Assembly: GCF_002847345.1 (NCBI RefSeq)
Contig: NZ_LXFV01000011.1
Span: forward strand, 124,001 to 188,000
Direction of reading: 5' to 3'
DNA from: Pectobacterium peruviense
GTDB lineage: Bacteria > Pseudomonadota > Gammaproteobacteria > Enterobacterales > Enterobacteriaceae
Length of the DNA stretch: 64,000 nucleotides
This document shows positions 1 to 9,864 of this stretch, one piece after another; within the stretch, counting starts at the first letter, position 1, and each line of letters starts with the position of its first letter. The notes under the pieces are model-generated. The model was not told where the DNA came from and ran no database searches. It was given only the letters and a program-made list of their open reading frames with translations. A program made the translations under genes and the position numbers.

Positions 1-1756
1 GATTTTTTTGGTCAATGAGCGTCAGGTTTCCCCTAATCAGCAAGAGTGGCTGAGAGACTACTTCAGGCAATATTTGCGTCCGCACATCACGCCAATACTC
101 ATTTTTAACGAAACCAATCTGGTGGAGTTCCTCAAGGATAACTATACCTATCTTGCGGTCGAAATTATTCGTGGCAATGAGATCAGTTACGCCTTGCTGG
201 AAATTCCTTCGGATAAAATACCGCGCTTCGTTAACCTGCCTGCGGAAGCGCCGCGCCGCCGTAAGACGATGATCCTCATCGATAACATCCTGCGTTACTG
301 CCTGGATGATATCTTCAAGGGCTTCTTTGATTATGATGCGCTGAACGCATATTCCATGAAAATGACACGCGATGCGGAATACGATCTGGTCACGGAAATG
401 GAATCCAGTTTGCTGGAGCTGATGTCTTCCAGCCTTAAGCAGCGCCTCACCGCTGAGCCGGTAAGATTTGTGTATCAGCGCGATATGCCGGATGCCATGG
501 TCACGATGCTGCAAGAGAAACTGGGAATCTCGTCCTTTGACTCCGTCATCCCCGGTGGGCGTTATCATAACTTCAAAGACTTTATTTCTTTCCCGAATGT
601 CGGGCGCGCCAATCTGGTCAACAAATCCTTGCCTCGTCTGCGGCACACCGGGTTTAATCATTTTCGCAATGGGTTTGATGCGATTCGTGAGCGCGATGTT
701 CTGCTCTATTACCCGTATCACACCTTTGAGCACGTATTGGAACTGCTGCGACAAGCCTCGTTCGACCCCAATGTGTTGTCCATCAAAATCAATATTTACC
801 GCGTTGCCAAAGACTCGCGCATCATTACCTCGATGATTCATGCGGCGCACAACGGCAAGAAAGTCACGGTGGTCGTAGAGCTACAGGCGCGCTTTGACGA
901 AGAAGCGAATATTCACTGGGCCAAGCGCCTGACCGAAGCCGGTGTGCACGTTATTTTCTCGGTGCCTGGACTGAAGATTCACGCCAAGCTATTCCTGATT
1001 TCCCGCCGCGAAGGGGAAAACATCGTGCGTTACGCGCACATCGGTACTGGTAACTTCAACGAGAAAACCGCCCGTCTGTATACCGACTATTCGCTGCTGA
1101 CCGCCGACGAACGCATTACCAACGAAGTCCGCCGCGTCTTCAACTTCATTGAGAACCCCTACCGTCCGGTCAGTTTCGAGCACCTTCTCGTGTCACCGCA
1201 AAACTCCCGCGACAAGCTTTATAAACTGATTGATACCGAGATCGAAAACGCGCTGGCGAATCGTGATGCAGGCATTACGCTTAAGGTAAATAATCTGGTG
1301 GATAAAGGGCTGGCGGAAAAGCTGTATCAGGCTTCCTCGGCGGGCGTGAAAATTAATCTGCTGGTACGCGGCATGTGCTCACTCATCCCTAATCTGCCGG
1401 GGATCAGTGAAAATATTCAGGTCATCAGTATTCTTGACCGCTATCTGGAACACGATCGGGTATATGTCTTCAACAACGGCGGGGATAAGAAAGTTTACCT
1501 TTCTTCCGCCGACTGGATGACACGTAACATTGATTATCGCATTGAAGTCGCAGTGGAAATCCTTGATCCCATTTTGAAAAACCGCGTATTGGAAACGCTG
1601 GATATTCTGTTCAGCGATACGGTGAAAGCCCGTGTCATTGATAAAGAGTCAAGCAACCGCTATGTATCACGCGGTAACAAGCGTAAAGTACGCGCGCAAA
1701 ATGCTATTTACGACTATATCAAGGCGCTGGAGCAACCTGGAGAGAAGCCTGAATAA
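1..1756 (+). CDS. ppk: Polyphosphate kinase 1 (5' end outside window)
   Basis: Transfers the gamma phosphate of ATP reversibly onto inorganic polyphosphate; a membrane-associated cytoplasmic enzyme. The frame is already open at the left edge, and 584 codons remain of the roughly 690 usual for the family, so about 100 N-terminal residues are missing. The two conserved histidine regions of PPK1 are visible: the [11 protein letters not shown] block (nt about 979-1010), which holds the autophosphorylated His in E. coli, and the following [19 protein letters not shown] block. The C-terminal half ends in the typical [14 protein letters not shown] segment. The stop overlaps the ppx start by one base (TAATG at 1754-1758), so the two are probably translationally coupled. 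Confidence 0.97.
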   Translation, partial: IFLVNERQVSPNQQEWLRDYFRQYLRPHITPILIFNETNLVEFLKDNYTYLAVEIIRGNEISYALLEIPSDKIPRFVNLPAEAPRRRKTMILIDNILRYCLDDIFKGFFDYDALNAYSMKMTRDAEYDLVTEMESSLLELMSSSLKQRLTAEPVRFVYQRDMPDAMVTMLQEKLGISSFDSVIPGGRYHNFKDFISFPNVGRANLVNKSLPRLRHTGFNHFRNGFDAIRERDVLLYYPYHTFEHVLELLRQASFDPNVLSIKINIYRVAKDSRIITSMIHAAHNGKKVTVVVELQARFDEEANIHWAKRLTEAGVHVIFSVPGLKIHAKLFLISRREGENIVRYAHIGTGNFNEKTARLYTDYSLLTADERITNEVRRVFNFIENPYRPVSFEHLLVSPQNSRDKLYKLIDTEIENALANRDAGITLKVNNLVDKGLAEKLYQASSAGVKINLLVRGMCSLIPNLPGISENIQVISILDRYLEHDRVYVFNNGGDKKVYLSSADWMTRNIDYRIEVAVEILDPILKNRVLETLDILFSDTVKARVIDKESSNRYVSRGNKRKVRAQNAIYDYIKALEQPGEKPE

Positions 1757-3291
1757 TGCCGTTAACGAACAATGAAGAAATCGAGATGAAACCGCAAGAA
1801 TTCGCGGCTATCGACCTGGGTTCCAATAGTTTTCACATGGTGATCGCACGCGTGGTAAACGGTGCGCTTCAAGTGTTAGGTCGTTTAAAACAGCGAGTCC
1901 ATCTGGCCGACGGATTGGACAACAAAAACATGCTCAGCGAAGAGGCCATTCAACGTGGCCTGAGCTGTCTGGCACTGTTTGCTGAACGTCTGCAAGGTTT
2001 CCCGGCAATGAACGTCTCTATCGTCGGTACACACGCGCTGCGTCAGGCGGCCAACGCGCAGGAATTTTTGCGCCGCGCGGCAGATATCATTCCCTATCCG
2101 ATAGAGATCATTTCCGGCCATGAAGAAGCCCGTCTGATTTTTATGGGCGTGGAACATACGCAACCGGAAAAAGGTCGCAAGCTAGTCATCGATATCGGCG
2201 GTGGCTCCACGGAGCTGGTTATCGGTGAAGATTTCGAGCCGATGCTGGTAGAAAGCCGTCGTATGGGGTGCGTCAGCTTTGCGCAGCAGTTTTTCCCAAA
2301 TGGTGAAATCAGTGAAGCCAACTTCAAGCGCGCCAGGCTGGCTGCGGCGCAAAAGCTGGAGACGCTGTCTTGGGAATACCGCATTTATGGCTGGAAATTC
2401 GCCCTTGGTGCATCAGGAACGATCAAAGCCACGCATGAAATTCTGGTGGAGATGGGAGAAAAAGACGGCCTGATTACCCCCGAGCGTCTGGAAATGTTAC
2501 GCACGCAGATCTTACAGTTTAAGCACTTCAAGGCGCTGAGCCTGCCGGGGCTGTCCGAAGATCGTCAGTCGGTATTGGTGCCCGGCCTGGCTATTCTGTG
2601 TGGTATTTTCGATGCGCTGGCGATCAAAGAGCTGCGCTTATCCGACGGTGCGTTGCGCGAAGGCGTGTTGTACGAAATGGAAGGCCGTTTTCGCCATCAG
2701 GATATCCGTATCCGTACTGCGCAGAGCCTGGCCACGCATTACAATATTGACCGTGAGCAAGCGCGACGCGTGCGAGAAACTACGCAGCAGCTTTATGCGC
2801 AATGGGCAGCGCAAAACCCCAGCCTGGTACATCCTCAGCTTGAGGCCATCTTAAACTGGGCTTCCATGCTGCATGAGGTCGGATTGGGCATTAACCATAG
2901 CGGCATGCATCGCCATTCCGCCTACATTCTGCAAAATACCAACCTGCCCGGCTTCAATCAGGAACAGCAGCTCGTGCTGTCGATGATTGTTCGGCTGCAC
3001 CGTAAAGCTATCAAGCTGGAAGAGTTACCGCGGCTGAACCTGTTCAAAAAGAAACAGTATTTACCACTGGTGCAACTCTTGCGCCTTGCCACACTGTTGA
3101 ATAACCAGCGTCAGGCAACAACAACTCCGGAATCGCTACAGTTGCATACCGATGACAATTACTGGACGCTGACGTTCCCGCATGACTTTTTTACCAATAA
3201 CACGTTGATACAGCTCGATCTGGAACGCGAACAGGAATATTGGCAGGACGTCACCGGCTGGAAGCTGATGATTGATGAAGAAAAAATCTGA
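1756..3291 (+). CDS. ppx: Exopolyphosphatase
   Basis: Removes terminal phosphates from long polyphosphate chains and so opposes Ppk. Of 511 residues, the N-terminal ASKHA (Ppx/GppA) fold is marked by [12 protein letters not shown] and the second phosphate-binding loop [11 protein letters not shown]. The C-terminal half carries the HD-like helical domain ([18 protein letters not shown]). Length and sequence match E. coli Ppx closely. The start at 1756 overlaps the ppk stop; an internal ATG at 1786 ([12 protein letters not shown]) is an alternative that loses only ten residues. The ppk-ppx order is that of other enterobacteria. Confidence 0.97.
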   Translation: MPLTNNEEIEMKPQEFAAIDLGSNSFHMVIARVVNGALQVLGRLKQRVHLADGLDNKNMLSEEAIQRGLSCLALFAERLQGFPAMNVSIVGTHALRQAANAQEFLRRAADIIPYPIEIISGHEEARLIFMGVEHTQPEKGRKLVIDIGGGSTELVIGEDFEPMLVESRRMGCVSFAQQFFPNGEISEANFKRARLAAAQKLETLSWEYRIYGWKFALGASGTIKATHEILVEMGEKDGLITPERLEMLRTQILQFKHFKALSLPGLSEDRQSVLVPGLAILCGIFDALAIKELRLSDGALREGVLYEMEGRFRHQDIRIRTAQSLATHYNIDREQARRVRETTQQLYAQWAAQNPSLVHPQLEAILNWASMLHEVGLGINHSGMHRHSAYILQNTNLPGFNQEQQLVLSMIVRLHRKAIKLEELPRLNLFKKKQYLPLVQLLRLATLLNNQRQATTTPESLQLHTDDNYWTLTFPHDFFTNNTLIQLDLEREQEYWQDVTGWKLMIDEEKI

Positions 3292-3386
3292 TTATTGAAA
3301 ACATTACGTTGGAGTCCTGACCTGATTCGTGCGGTGACGTGGCGAAAAAACGTGCAACAGAGCTGACCAATTAGGGCTGATTAGCG

Positions 3387-3413
3387 TAAAGTTTACCGGG
3401 ATAGAGCCGATAC
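3387..3413 (+). promoter_or_regulatory. Sigma-28 (FliA) promoter for the YjfB-like gene
   Basis: TAAAGTTT at 3387-3394, an 11-base spacer, then GCCGATAC at 3406-3413. The textbook enterobacterial sigma-28 promoter is TAAAGTTT-N11-GCCGATAA, so 15 of 16 positions and the spacer length agree. The predicted start lies near 3420, about 107 nt before the ATG at 3527. The leader contains an inverted repeat at 3418-3450 (ATGATG...CATCAT around TGGCGA/TTCGCCA). This fits the motility annotation of the protein family. Confidence 0.85.
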
Positions 3414-3526
3414 CAAAATGATGGCTGGCGATCATTTTCGCCAACATCATGCAACCTCGGTGGAAAGGTGCGCTTCCTTTCTATACCGGATAGATATCAA
3501 TCCAACTCAGTATTAAGGAGAGTAAA

Positions 3527-3715
3527 ATGGATGTATCACAGATTGCATCACTGGCGACCGACCTCAGCAACATGCGTACCAGCAGTGAGGCCAGCGCGCT
3601 TGTGATGAAAAAAGCGCTCGATAGCCAAGAGGCTCTTGCTTTAGGTATTTTGCAGGCCTTACCCCCTCTGCCAGCAAATCCGGCGATTGGGCGTAACGTC
3701 AATACCACGGCGTAA
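3527..3715 (+). CDS. YjfB-family putative motility protein (62 aa)
   Basis: A small soluble protein of 62 residues. The start MDVSQIASLATDLSN and the end LPANPAIGRNVNTTA resemble the YjfB 'putative motility protein' family first noted in Bacillus. The start is supported by AAGGAG at 3515-3520, seven bases upstream. It has no signal peptide or membrane segment. The sigma-28 promoter in front places it in the late flagellar class. It is monocistronic, followed at once by a rho-independent terminator. The biochemical role is unknown; flagellar or chemotaxis association is inference from promoter and family name. Confidence 0.8.
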   Translation: MDVSQIASLATDLSNMRTSSEASALVMKKALDSQEALALGILQALPPLPANPAIGRNVNTTA

Positions 3716-3731
3716 TCCTCTCGCACCACAC

Positions 3732-3762
3732 AACCCGCTTATTTTTTTGAGCGGGTTTTTTG
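3732..3762 (+). terminator. Rho-independent terminator after the YjfB-like gene
   Basis: Stem AACCCGCT (3732-3739) pairs with AGCGGGTT (3750-3757), followed by a T run. Confidence 0.85.
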
Positions 3763-3948
3763 TCACCATCCCTATCCCCTTGTGCTCCCCCTCTCTTCAC
3801 GCTCGTTCCTGACATGCCTTTCTTTGCACCGAACGTGCGAAAACAGGATCGGCCATCATCTTTTTCACGTCGGCAGATTGACCTCGACTACTGCTTGTGC
3901 CTAAATAAACAACAGCGAATGTTCGCTTTCACAGAGGATTAACTGGTA

Positions 3949-4164
3949 ATGTCCACGCTTACCCACAAACGACGATTATCGATACGCCCGCGACGAAGTG
4001 GCTCTCGGATCGCTCGTGCTGTTTTGCTCATCAGCTTCATCATTCTTTTAGGCCGCTTTGCTTACTCCACTATTACCGCGTTTGGTCATCATCAAGACAA
4101 ACAGCAGCAGCGTGCTGAACAATTACTGCTTCCAACCAACGTACTCATCAATCAGAAAGAGTAG
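3949..4164 (+). CDS. yfgG: YfgG family protein (DUF2633)
   Basis: A 71-residue small protein with an Arg-rich N terminus (RRLSIRPRRSGSR) and a single predicted membrane helix at about residues 24-41 (AVLLISFIILLGRFAYS). The tail is hydrophilic and Gln-rich. The sequence pattern and its position just beyond ppk-ppx match E. coli yfgG. The family is membrane-embedded; a link to metal stress has been suggested for E. coli, but nothing here tests it. Confidence 0.75.
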   Translation: MSTLTHKRRLSIRPRRSGSRIARAVLLISFIILLGRFAYSTITAFGHHQDKQQQRAEQLLLPTNVLINQKE

Positions 4165-4286
4165 TGCTTAACTAATCCGCTGATTATCTTTTATTTTTCC
4201 TCGTCTGGTTTTATTGCCTTGGCATTGTCGCGCCCGTTATTCATGCCAGCCTCACTGTCCATCCAGAATATGCCGTACAAATAAAA

Positions 4287-4321
4287 AAAACGGCAGTGCG
4301 AATTTTCGCAGCCACCGTTTT
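4287..4321 (-). terminator. Terminator downstream of ohr
   Basis: AAAACGG (4287-4293) pairs with CCGTTTT (4315-4321) around an inner TGCGAA/TTCGCA stem. Read on the minus strand it is followed by a run of eight T, so it suits termination of ohr. Confidence 0.75.
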
Positions 4322-4355
4322 CATCGATCGATAATACGCTTACTTCACGCCGAAC

Positions 4356-4781
4356 TTAGACGATAGTCAGGGTCACATCGATATTGCCACGCGTTGCATT
4401 AGAGTATGGGCAAACGATATGGGCTTTCTGCACCAGATCTTCAGCCACTGCGCGATCCAAACCTGGCAGGGAAATTTTCAATTCAACTTCAATACCAAAT
4501 CCTGTTGGGATGGCACCGATGCCTACGCTACCGTTTATCGTGGTATCAGCAGGTACAGCGATTTTGTCACGGGCACCGACAAACTTCATCGCACCGAGGA
4601 AACAGGCAGAATAGCCAGCGGCAAACAGCTGCTCTGGGTTAGTTCCCTCACCACCTGCGCCGCCCAATTCACGTGGGGTCGTCAATTTAATATCAACCGC
4701 TTTATCGGAAGACACCGCACGACCATCGCGACCACCGGTAGCCTGGGCATGAGCAACGTATAATACTTTTTCAATAGACAT
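4356..4781 (-). CDS. ohr: Organic hydroperoxide resistance protein Ohr (OsmC fold)
   Basis: A thiol-dependent peroxidase that reduces organic and lipid hydroperoxides in the cytoplasm. It has 141 residues, the usual family length. The two catalytic cysteines are present: Cys60 in [12 protein letters not shown] and Cys124 in [11 protein letters not shown]. The regulator ohrR lies 193 bp upstream on the same strand but has its own promoter region, as is usual for this pair. An OhrR-type half-site lies at 4854-4863 in the ohr promoter. Confidence 0.97.
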   Translation of the reverse strand: MSIEKVLYVAHAQATGGRDGRAVSSDKAVDIKLTTPRELGGAGGEGTNPEQLFAAGYSACFLGAMKFVGARDKIAVPADTTINGSVGIGAIPTGFGIEVELKISLPGLDRAVAEDLVQKAHIVCPYSNATRGNIDVTLTIV

Positions 4782-4853
4782 AATGTGACTCCAGATTGTT
4801 AGGGGGTGGCCTAAGACAATAGCAATACTGCTCAGGCTTTATTTACATAGCGA

Positions 4854-4881
4854 AAAACTAAATCGCACACTACTTAATGAG
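4854..4881. promoter_or_regulatory. Probable OhrR operator in front of ohr
   Basis: AAAACTAAAT at 4854-4863 is identical to the left arm of the perfect palindrome upstream of ohrR. After the same 8-bp spacing, a degenerate right arm (ACTTAATGAG) follows at 4872-4881. The shared half-site in both promoters is seen directly; OhrR binding is inference. Confidence 0.6.
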
Positions 4882-4974
4882 TTAAAAATAAACCAATTAA
4901 TCAAAAAATAAATTGCTTAAAAACCAGATACTATCTAACAGACTTCTCGGTGCACAAGGCAACCACTGCAACCG

Positions 4975-5424
4975 TCAAAGATGCCCGATAAGGCTCTTAC
5001 GCAGCATCTCTAAATCTTTTTTGATCGTCTGCAACTGTTCAAGATGACATTCCGTGGCACAAAACACGCTTTCAGGAATCGCTCGCGCCTGTTGCTGAAG
5101 TGCCCGTCCTGCTTCGGTTAACCCGATCAGCACCTGACGTTCATCTTCTGTTCCCCGATTCCGCACTACTAGCCCTGCACTTTGCAACCGCTTGAGCAAT
5201 GGGGTTAACGTGGCGGAATCCAGATACAGCCGCTCGCCCAGTTCAGATACCGTCAATCCATCACGTTCCCACAGTATCAACATGACCAGATATTGGGGAT
5301 AAGTCAGATTTAACTCAGACAGCAAACGACGATACAGCTTATTCATTGCCAGATTGGCTGAATACAGTGCGAAGCACAGCTGTCCATCCAGTTTGTAAGC
5401 GTTGTCGTTCATCGTCTCTGCCAT
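4975..5424 (-). CDS. ohrR: MarR-family peroxide-sensing repressor OhrR
   Basis: A dimeric winged-helix repressor that releases ohr when a reactive cysteine is oxidised. It has 149 residues. Cys17 ([14 protein letters not shown]) sits where the sensing Cys of OhrR proteins is found, and Cys122/Cys126 near the C terminus could serve as resolving residues as in two-Cys OhrR. The wing helix region reads [25 protein letters not shown] perfect operator-like palindrome lies 41 bp upstream of the start, suggesting autoregulation. Confidence 0.93.
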   Translation of the reverse strand: MAETMNDNAYKLDGQLCFALYSANLAMNKLYRRLLSELNLTYPQYLVMLILWERDGLTVSELGERLYLDSATLTPLLKRLQSAGLVVRNRGTEDERQVLIGLTEAGRALQQQARAIPESVFCATECHLEQLQTIKKDLEMLRKSLIGHL

Positions 5425-5464
5425 TGGTGTCTGTTACGTTTCTGGGACTGACTATATATCGCTA

Positions 5465-5492
5465 AAAACTAAATAGCAAACGATTTAGTTTT
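5465..5492. promoter_or_regulatory. OhrR operator palindrome in front of ohrR
   Basis: A perfect 10-bp inverted repeat: AAAACTAAAT (5465-5474), 8-bp spacer, ATTTAGTTTT (5483-5492). Its left arm recurs exactly in the ohr promoter. Confidence 0.7.
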
Positions 5493-5642
5493 GCGTTAAA
5501 TAAAAACAACCCTAAAATCACGTAAGAACGACAGTGATACTTTTTTCAGACTGCAATTCGTCGGTAATCCTATTCTTAATCTACTGATTTTGCGCTACGT
5601 TTAATCAAACACGGATAAAAAACAGATCGAGCACAAAACGTT

Positions 5643-7121
5643 ATGTCGAGTGTAAAAAAACTTACCGACCTCCGGCGCCGTATCTCCCTTCTGCTGTTGG
5701 AAAACAAAGAACTGGTTGAAGACATTATCAACCGACAGCCGTATATAACAGAACGCGACGAAGCGAAGCTAAACGACGAGACGACGTTTAGCAAAAAAAC
5801 GACGCTACGTGACAAAAGTATTCTACTCGACCAAACTGCAGAAATAAGTCAACTTATCATTGATTTACATGCTGCCGACCTGGCCGATTTGCTGGAGTCT
5901 TTACCACAGGATGAGCGTCTGGCGCTCTGGCGACTGATTCCCATAGCGAAGCGTGGTCGTGTGCTGATTGAAGCCTCCGACAGCATTTCCGACGATCTCA
6001 TCAGCGATATGCAGGATAAGGAGATTCTGAGGGCAGTTCGGGTACTGGATGTGGATGAGCAGGCTCAGCTTTCTCGCCTCGTCCCCCGCCATCTGCTAGG
6101 CCGAATACTCACCTCGCTTGAGCCAAAGCAACGTGCGCAGCTACGTGCCGCCATCAATTATGATGAAGACTGCCTCGGCCACATGATGGATTTCAAACTC
6201 ATCACCGTGCGCGCCGACGTCACACTCGCGACAGTACAGCGCTATCTGCGCTACCGCAAAAAGATCCCCAACTCCACTGACAAACTGTTCGTCACCGATC
6301 GCAAAAACACACTGATCGGTGAGCTGTCGCTTGCCAGTATTCTGCTCCACTCGCCTCAGGCTTTAGTGACTGACGTTATGGATGCTCAGCCACTGAGATT
6401 TCAGCCTGAAGATAAAGTCGAAGAGGCTGCGGGGGCTTTTGAACGTTACGATTTGATCTCCAGCGCCGTGGTGGACAGCAAAGGAAAGCTCATGGGGCGC
6501 TTGACGATTGAAGATATCGTCGACGTTGTGAATCGGGAAAGCGACAGTAACCTGCGGCGTTCGGGGGGGTTAACGCCCTCTGAAGATGTCTATGCGCCCG
6601 TGTATAAATCATTCCGCAACCGCTGGGCATGGCTGGCCGTCAACCTTTGTACCGCGCTCATCGCCTCGCGGGTCATCGGCCTGTTTGAGCACACGCTATC
6701 CCATTTGGTCGCACTGGCGACGCTCATGCCAATTGTCGCGGGTATCGGCGGGAATACTGGCAACCAAACGATCACCATGATTGTACGTGCACTGGCACTA
6801 CATCAGCTCGAACACGGTAAAAAATCGTATTTGCTGCTCAAAGAATTAGGCGTTGCGCTGGTAAACGGGGTGATATGGGGCACGATTATGGGCGTGGTGA
6901 CCTTCCTGCTCTATGGCAACCCCGCTATGGGTGGCGTGATGATGCTGGCGATTTTGCTGAATTTACTGCTCGCTGCGCTGATGGGGGTTGCCATTCCGCT
7001 GGTCATGATGAAGCTCGGACGCGATCCAGCCATCGGTTCCAGCGTGATGATTACGGCAATCACCGATACCGGCGGCTTCTTTATCTTCCTTGGGCTGGCA
7101 ACAGTGTTCCTGCTGCCTTAA
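5643..7121 (+). CDS. mgtE: Magnesium transporter MgtE
   Basis: An inner-membrane Mg2+ channel gated by cytoplasmic Mg2+. Of 492 residues, about 60-165 form the MgtE N-domain (LHAADLADLLESLPQDERL is typical). A CBS pair follows at about 165-300 (VTDVMDAQPLRFQPEDKVEE, MGRLTIEDIVDVV). Five hydrophobic helices span about 320-492, including the pore signature PIVAGIGGNTGNQT. About 55 extra charged residues precede the N-domain. It is a single gene, closed by a strong bidirectional terminator. Confidence 0.93.
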   Translation: MSSVKKLTDLRRRISLLLLENKELVEDIINRQPYITERDEAKLNDETTFSKKTTLRDKSILLDQTAEISQLIIDLHAADLADLLESLPQDERLALWRLIPIAKRGRVLIEASDSISDDLISDMQDKEILRAVRVLDVDEQAQLSRLVPRHLLGRILTSLEPKQRAQLRAAINYDEDCLGHMMDFKLITVRADVTLATVQRYLRYRKKIPNSTDKLFVTDRKNTLIGELSLASILLHSPQALVTDVMDAQPLRFQPEDKVEEAAGAFERYDLISSAVVDSKGKLMGRLTIEDIVDVVNRESDSNLRRSGGLTPSEDVYAPVYKSFRNRWAWLAVNLCTALIASRVIGLFEHTLSHLVALATLMPIVAGIGGNTGNQTITMIVRALALHQLEHGKKSYLLLKELGVALVNGVIWGTIMGVVTFLLYGNPAMGGVMMLAILLNLLLAALMGVAIPLVMMKLGRDPAIGSSVMITAITDTGGFFIFLGLATVFLLP

Positions 7122-7133
7122 ACCAATGCAATG

Positions 7134-7165
7134 TAAAAAGGGCTTTACGCATAAAGCCCTTTTTA
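7134..7165. terminator. Bidirectional terminator between mgtE and galK
   Basis: A 14-bp perfect stem, TAAAAAGGGCTTTA (7134-7147) against TAAAGCCCTTTTTA (7152-7165) with a CGCA loop. It has U tracts in both directions, between convergent genes. Confidence 0.9.
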
Positions 7166-7186
7166 CTTGCTATTATCGGACGAGAC

Positions 7187-8350
7187 TTAATTCAAGCGAC
7201 CGGCACCGTCTGACGCATGGCACAGGTAGATTGACGGCTGAAGCCCAGTACGCGCCGGATATTCACGCTCGATCACCTGTTTGACTTCATCGGTTAACGC
7301 CGAAGGAATCAGAGCAACAATACAGCCACCGAAACCACCGCCAGTCATACGCACGCCGCCCCGTTCTCCAACATAATCCTGAATCAGATCCACCAACGTA
7401 TCGATCGGCGGCACGGTAATTTCAAAATCATCACGCATGGAGACATGCGATTCCGCCATCAGCGTAAATAAGCGGTGAGCATCCTGACGCGCCAGCGCAT
7501 CGGCGGCTTCCAGCGTGCGGCGATTCTCGGTAATAACATGTCGCGCACGGCGAACCGCCACCGAATCCAGTCCTTCGATTCCCGCCTCAAACTGCGACAG
7601 TGAGACATCACGCAGCGCCTTGACGTTAAAGTGACGCGCCGCCGCTTCACACTGCTGGCGACGCGTGTTGTATTCGCTATCCACCAGCCCACGGCGCACA
7701 TTGGAATTCACGATGAGAACGTCGACGCCATCAAGCATACGCACAGCGCGCCCCTCAAGAGAGCGACAGTCGATCAACATCGCCTGACCTGCGCGCCCCT
7801 GAGCGGAAATAAACTGATCCATAATGCCGCAGCTACAGCCGACAAAATGGTTTTCCGCCTGCTGGCCGTTTAACGCTACATCCAACTGGCTAATGTCCAA
7901 GTTATTCAGTTCTTTGAACGTCTGCCCGATCGCCACTTCCAGCGAAGCCGATGAACTCAGCCCGGCACCGGAAGGCACGTTACCGGAGACAACCATATCC
8001 ATGCCGCTAAGCGGCAGACCGCGCGCCAGCAAAAACTTCACGGTTCCACGAATATAGTTCGCCCAGACGTATTCAGAATGAGGCACGATATCTTTGGCAA
8101 GATCAAACTCATCCTGCTGGTTGTCATAGTCCACTGCGACCACCCGCACGATACCATCCTGACGCACCGCCGCACTGACGACTGTCTGGTAATCGATAGC
8201 ACACGGCAAGACAAAACCATCGTTATAATCGGTGTGCTCACCAATCAAGTTGACCCTGCCGGGTGCCTGAATCGCAGCGTGCGGCGTATAGCCAAATAAT
8301 TGGACAAAAACAGACTCGGTTAACTGGCGTAGAGAATCAATACGGCTCAT
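7187..8350 (-). CDS. galK: Galactokinase
   Basis: Phosphorylates alpha-D-galactose to galactose-1-phosphate, the second step of the Leloir pathway. The 387 residues show the galactokinase signature [15 protein letters not shown] (from about residue 31) and the GHMP ATP loop [14 protein letters not shown]. The C-terminal GHMP motif is [13 protein letters not shown]. It starts 9 bp after galT on the same strand, forming a galTK operon; galE and galM are not in this window. Galactose from galactan breakdown by GanB would feed this enzyme. Confidence 0.98.
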   Translation of the reverse strand: MSRIDSLRQLTESVFVQLFGYTPHAAIQAPGRVNLIGEHTDYNDGFVLPCAIDYQTVVSAAVRQDGIVRVVAVDYDNQQDEFDLAKDIVPHSEYVWANYIRGTVKFLLARGLPLSGMDMVVSGNVPSGAGLSSSASLEVAIGQTFKELNNLDISQLDVALNGQQAENHFVGCSCGIMDQFISAQGRAGQAMLIDCRSLEGRAVRMLDGVDVLIVNSNVRRGLVDSEYNTRRQQCEAAARHFNVKALRDVSLSQFEAGIEGLDSVAVRRARHVITENRRTLEAADALARQDAHRLFTLMAESHVSMRDDFEITVPPIDTLVDLIQDYVGERGGVRMTGGGFGGCIVALIPSALTDEVKQVIEREYPARTGLQPSIYLCHASDGAGRLN

Positions 8351-8359
8351 AAAATGACC

Positions 8360-9400
8360 TCAAATTTGCTCACGGAAATGGATATCACTCACGCTGCGTA
8401 AGCGTTCAGCAGCCTGCTCAGCCGTCAGATCGCGCTGTGCTTCGGCCAGCATTTCATAGCCAACCATAAATTTGCGCACGCTGGCGGAACGTAATAGCGG
8501 GGGATAAAAATGGGCATGCAGCTGCCAGTGCGCGATGTCCCCGTCCTTAAACGGTGCACCATGCCATCCCATCGAATAAGGGAATGAACACTGGAATAGG
8601 TTGTCGTAACGGCTGGTCAGCTTTTTCAGAATCAGAGCCAGATCGTCACGCTGAACGTCATTCAGCTGTGGTAATCGCTGCACCACGAATTTTGGCAGTA
8701 CCAGCGTTTCAAACGGCCACGAGGCCCAGTAAGGAACCACCGCTAGCCAGTGCTCGGTTTCCACGACGATGCGCGAACCGTCAGCCTGCTCCCGCTGCAC
8801 ATAGTCAAGCAGTAACGATGAACCATGGCGGGAAAAATAGTCCCGCTGCTGTTCATCCTCACGCTGTACCTCGTTCGGCAGAAAATCATTGGCCCAAACT
8901 TGCCCATGTGGATGGGGGTTAGAACACCCCATCATTGTCCCTTTATTCTCAAATACTTGAACCCACGGGTAGCGCTTGCCTAGCTCCTCGGTTTGATCGC
9001 TCCACGTATCGATCACTGTTTTCAGTGCCGGCAGCGAAAGCTGTGGCAGGCTTTTACTGTGATCGGGAGAAAAACAGATCACACGACTGACACCACGGGC
9101 TTGCTGCACGCGGAACAGTTCATCATCACCCAACGGTGCATCCGGCGTGTCTTCCATCAGTGCCGAAAAATCATTGGTAAAAACAAAAGTACCCTGATAG
9201 TGCGGGTTGATGTCGCCAGTAATACGTTTATTGCCCGCGCAGAGATAACAGGTCGGATCGTAAGGCGGCGGCGTGGCGCGATCGGGTTCATCCTGCTGAC
9301 CTTGCCAAGGGCGCTTTGCCCGGTGCGGAGAAACCAGAATCCATTCGCCTTTCAGCGGATTAAAACGGCGATGCGGATGTTCAGTTGGCTCAAACTGCAT
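8360..9400 (-). CDS. galT: Galactose-1-phosphate uridylyltransferase
   Basis: Exchanges UMP between UDP-glucose and galactose-1-phosphate. The 346 residues carry the catalytic HPH motif in [14 protein letters not shown] and the N-terminal zinc cysteine pair Cys51/Cys54 (CYLC), as in E. coli GalT. It is the first gene of the galTK operon. Its 464-bp upstream region, shared with divergent galR, holds a GalR-type operator and a CRP-like site. Confidence 0.98.
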   Translation of the reverse strand: MQFEPTEHPHRRFNPLKGEWILVSPHRAKRPWQGQQDEPDRATPPPYDPTCYLCAGNKRITGDINPHYQGTFVFTNDFSALMEDTPDAPLGDDELFRVQQARGVSRVICFSPDHSKSLPQLSLPALKTVIDTWSDQTEELGKRYPWVQVFENKGTMMGCSNPHPHGQVWANDFLPNEVQREDEQQRDYFSRHGSSLLLDYVQREQADGSRIVVETEHWLAVVPYWASWPFETLVLPKFVVQRLPQLNDVQRDDLALILKKLTSRYDNLFQCSFPYSMGWHGAPFKDGDIAHWQLHAHFYPPLLRSASVRKFMVGYEMLAEAQRDLTAEQAAERLRSVSDIHFREQI

Positions 9401-9626
9401 AAGCTATTCCTCAATACAAAACACGAATTCGGTACAGCGGTGGTAGCCATCCGCAGCCAATTGTATGGCGCTAGCAACCCGCGGCAGGATAGAAGAGACG
9501 ATGAACACACCTGTAAACCTAGCCAGAAAAGCCCATAAATGTAATCAGTTTCACTATATATCATGGATAAAATAGCTGTAATCATGCTGAATACAGATAG
9601 GCCGCTATCTTTTAGCTATCACTCAA

Positions 9627-9642
9627 GTGTAATCGGTTACCC
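9627..9642. promoter_or_regulatory. GalR-type operator upstream of galTK
   Basis: GTGTAATCGGTTACCC matches the E. coli GalR/GalS operator consensus GTGTAANCGNTTACAC at all but one fixed position. It lies in the galT-galR divergent region, about 230 bp from the galT start. Confidence 0.75.
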
Positions 9643-9693
9643 TAAATTTAAACCTCAAAATGGTATTTTGGAAGAGAGAAATGGACGATGATT

Positions 9694-9709
9694 GTTGATA
9701 GCGATCACA
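9694..9709. promoter_or_regulatory. Possible CRP site, galT-galR intergenic region
   Basis: GTTGA-N6-TCACA has one perfect CRP half and one weak half with the correct spacing, near the GalR-type operator. Apart from these two sites I see nothing else definable in the 9401-9864 gap. Confidence 0.4.
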
Positions 9710-9864
9710 TAAGTACGGTCTGGATCAAAAAGGAAAGGTGGTCGGATAGGTAACATCCGCAAAAAACCTGTACATTTATAAATATAAGTAATCGATTTTT
9801 TCTTTTAACTTGCGCGTTAGGCTGCGGTCCGCCTCACCACGCATTTGACCGCTCAGGAATGCCA

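Noticed and set aside
3760-3942. 60-aa frame before yfgG
   Set aside because: No ribosome site, Pro/Ser-rich composition and no family resemblance; overlaps the terminator side of the previous gene.
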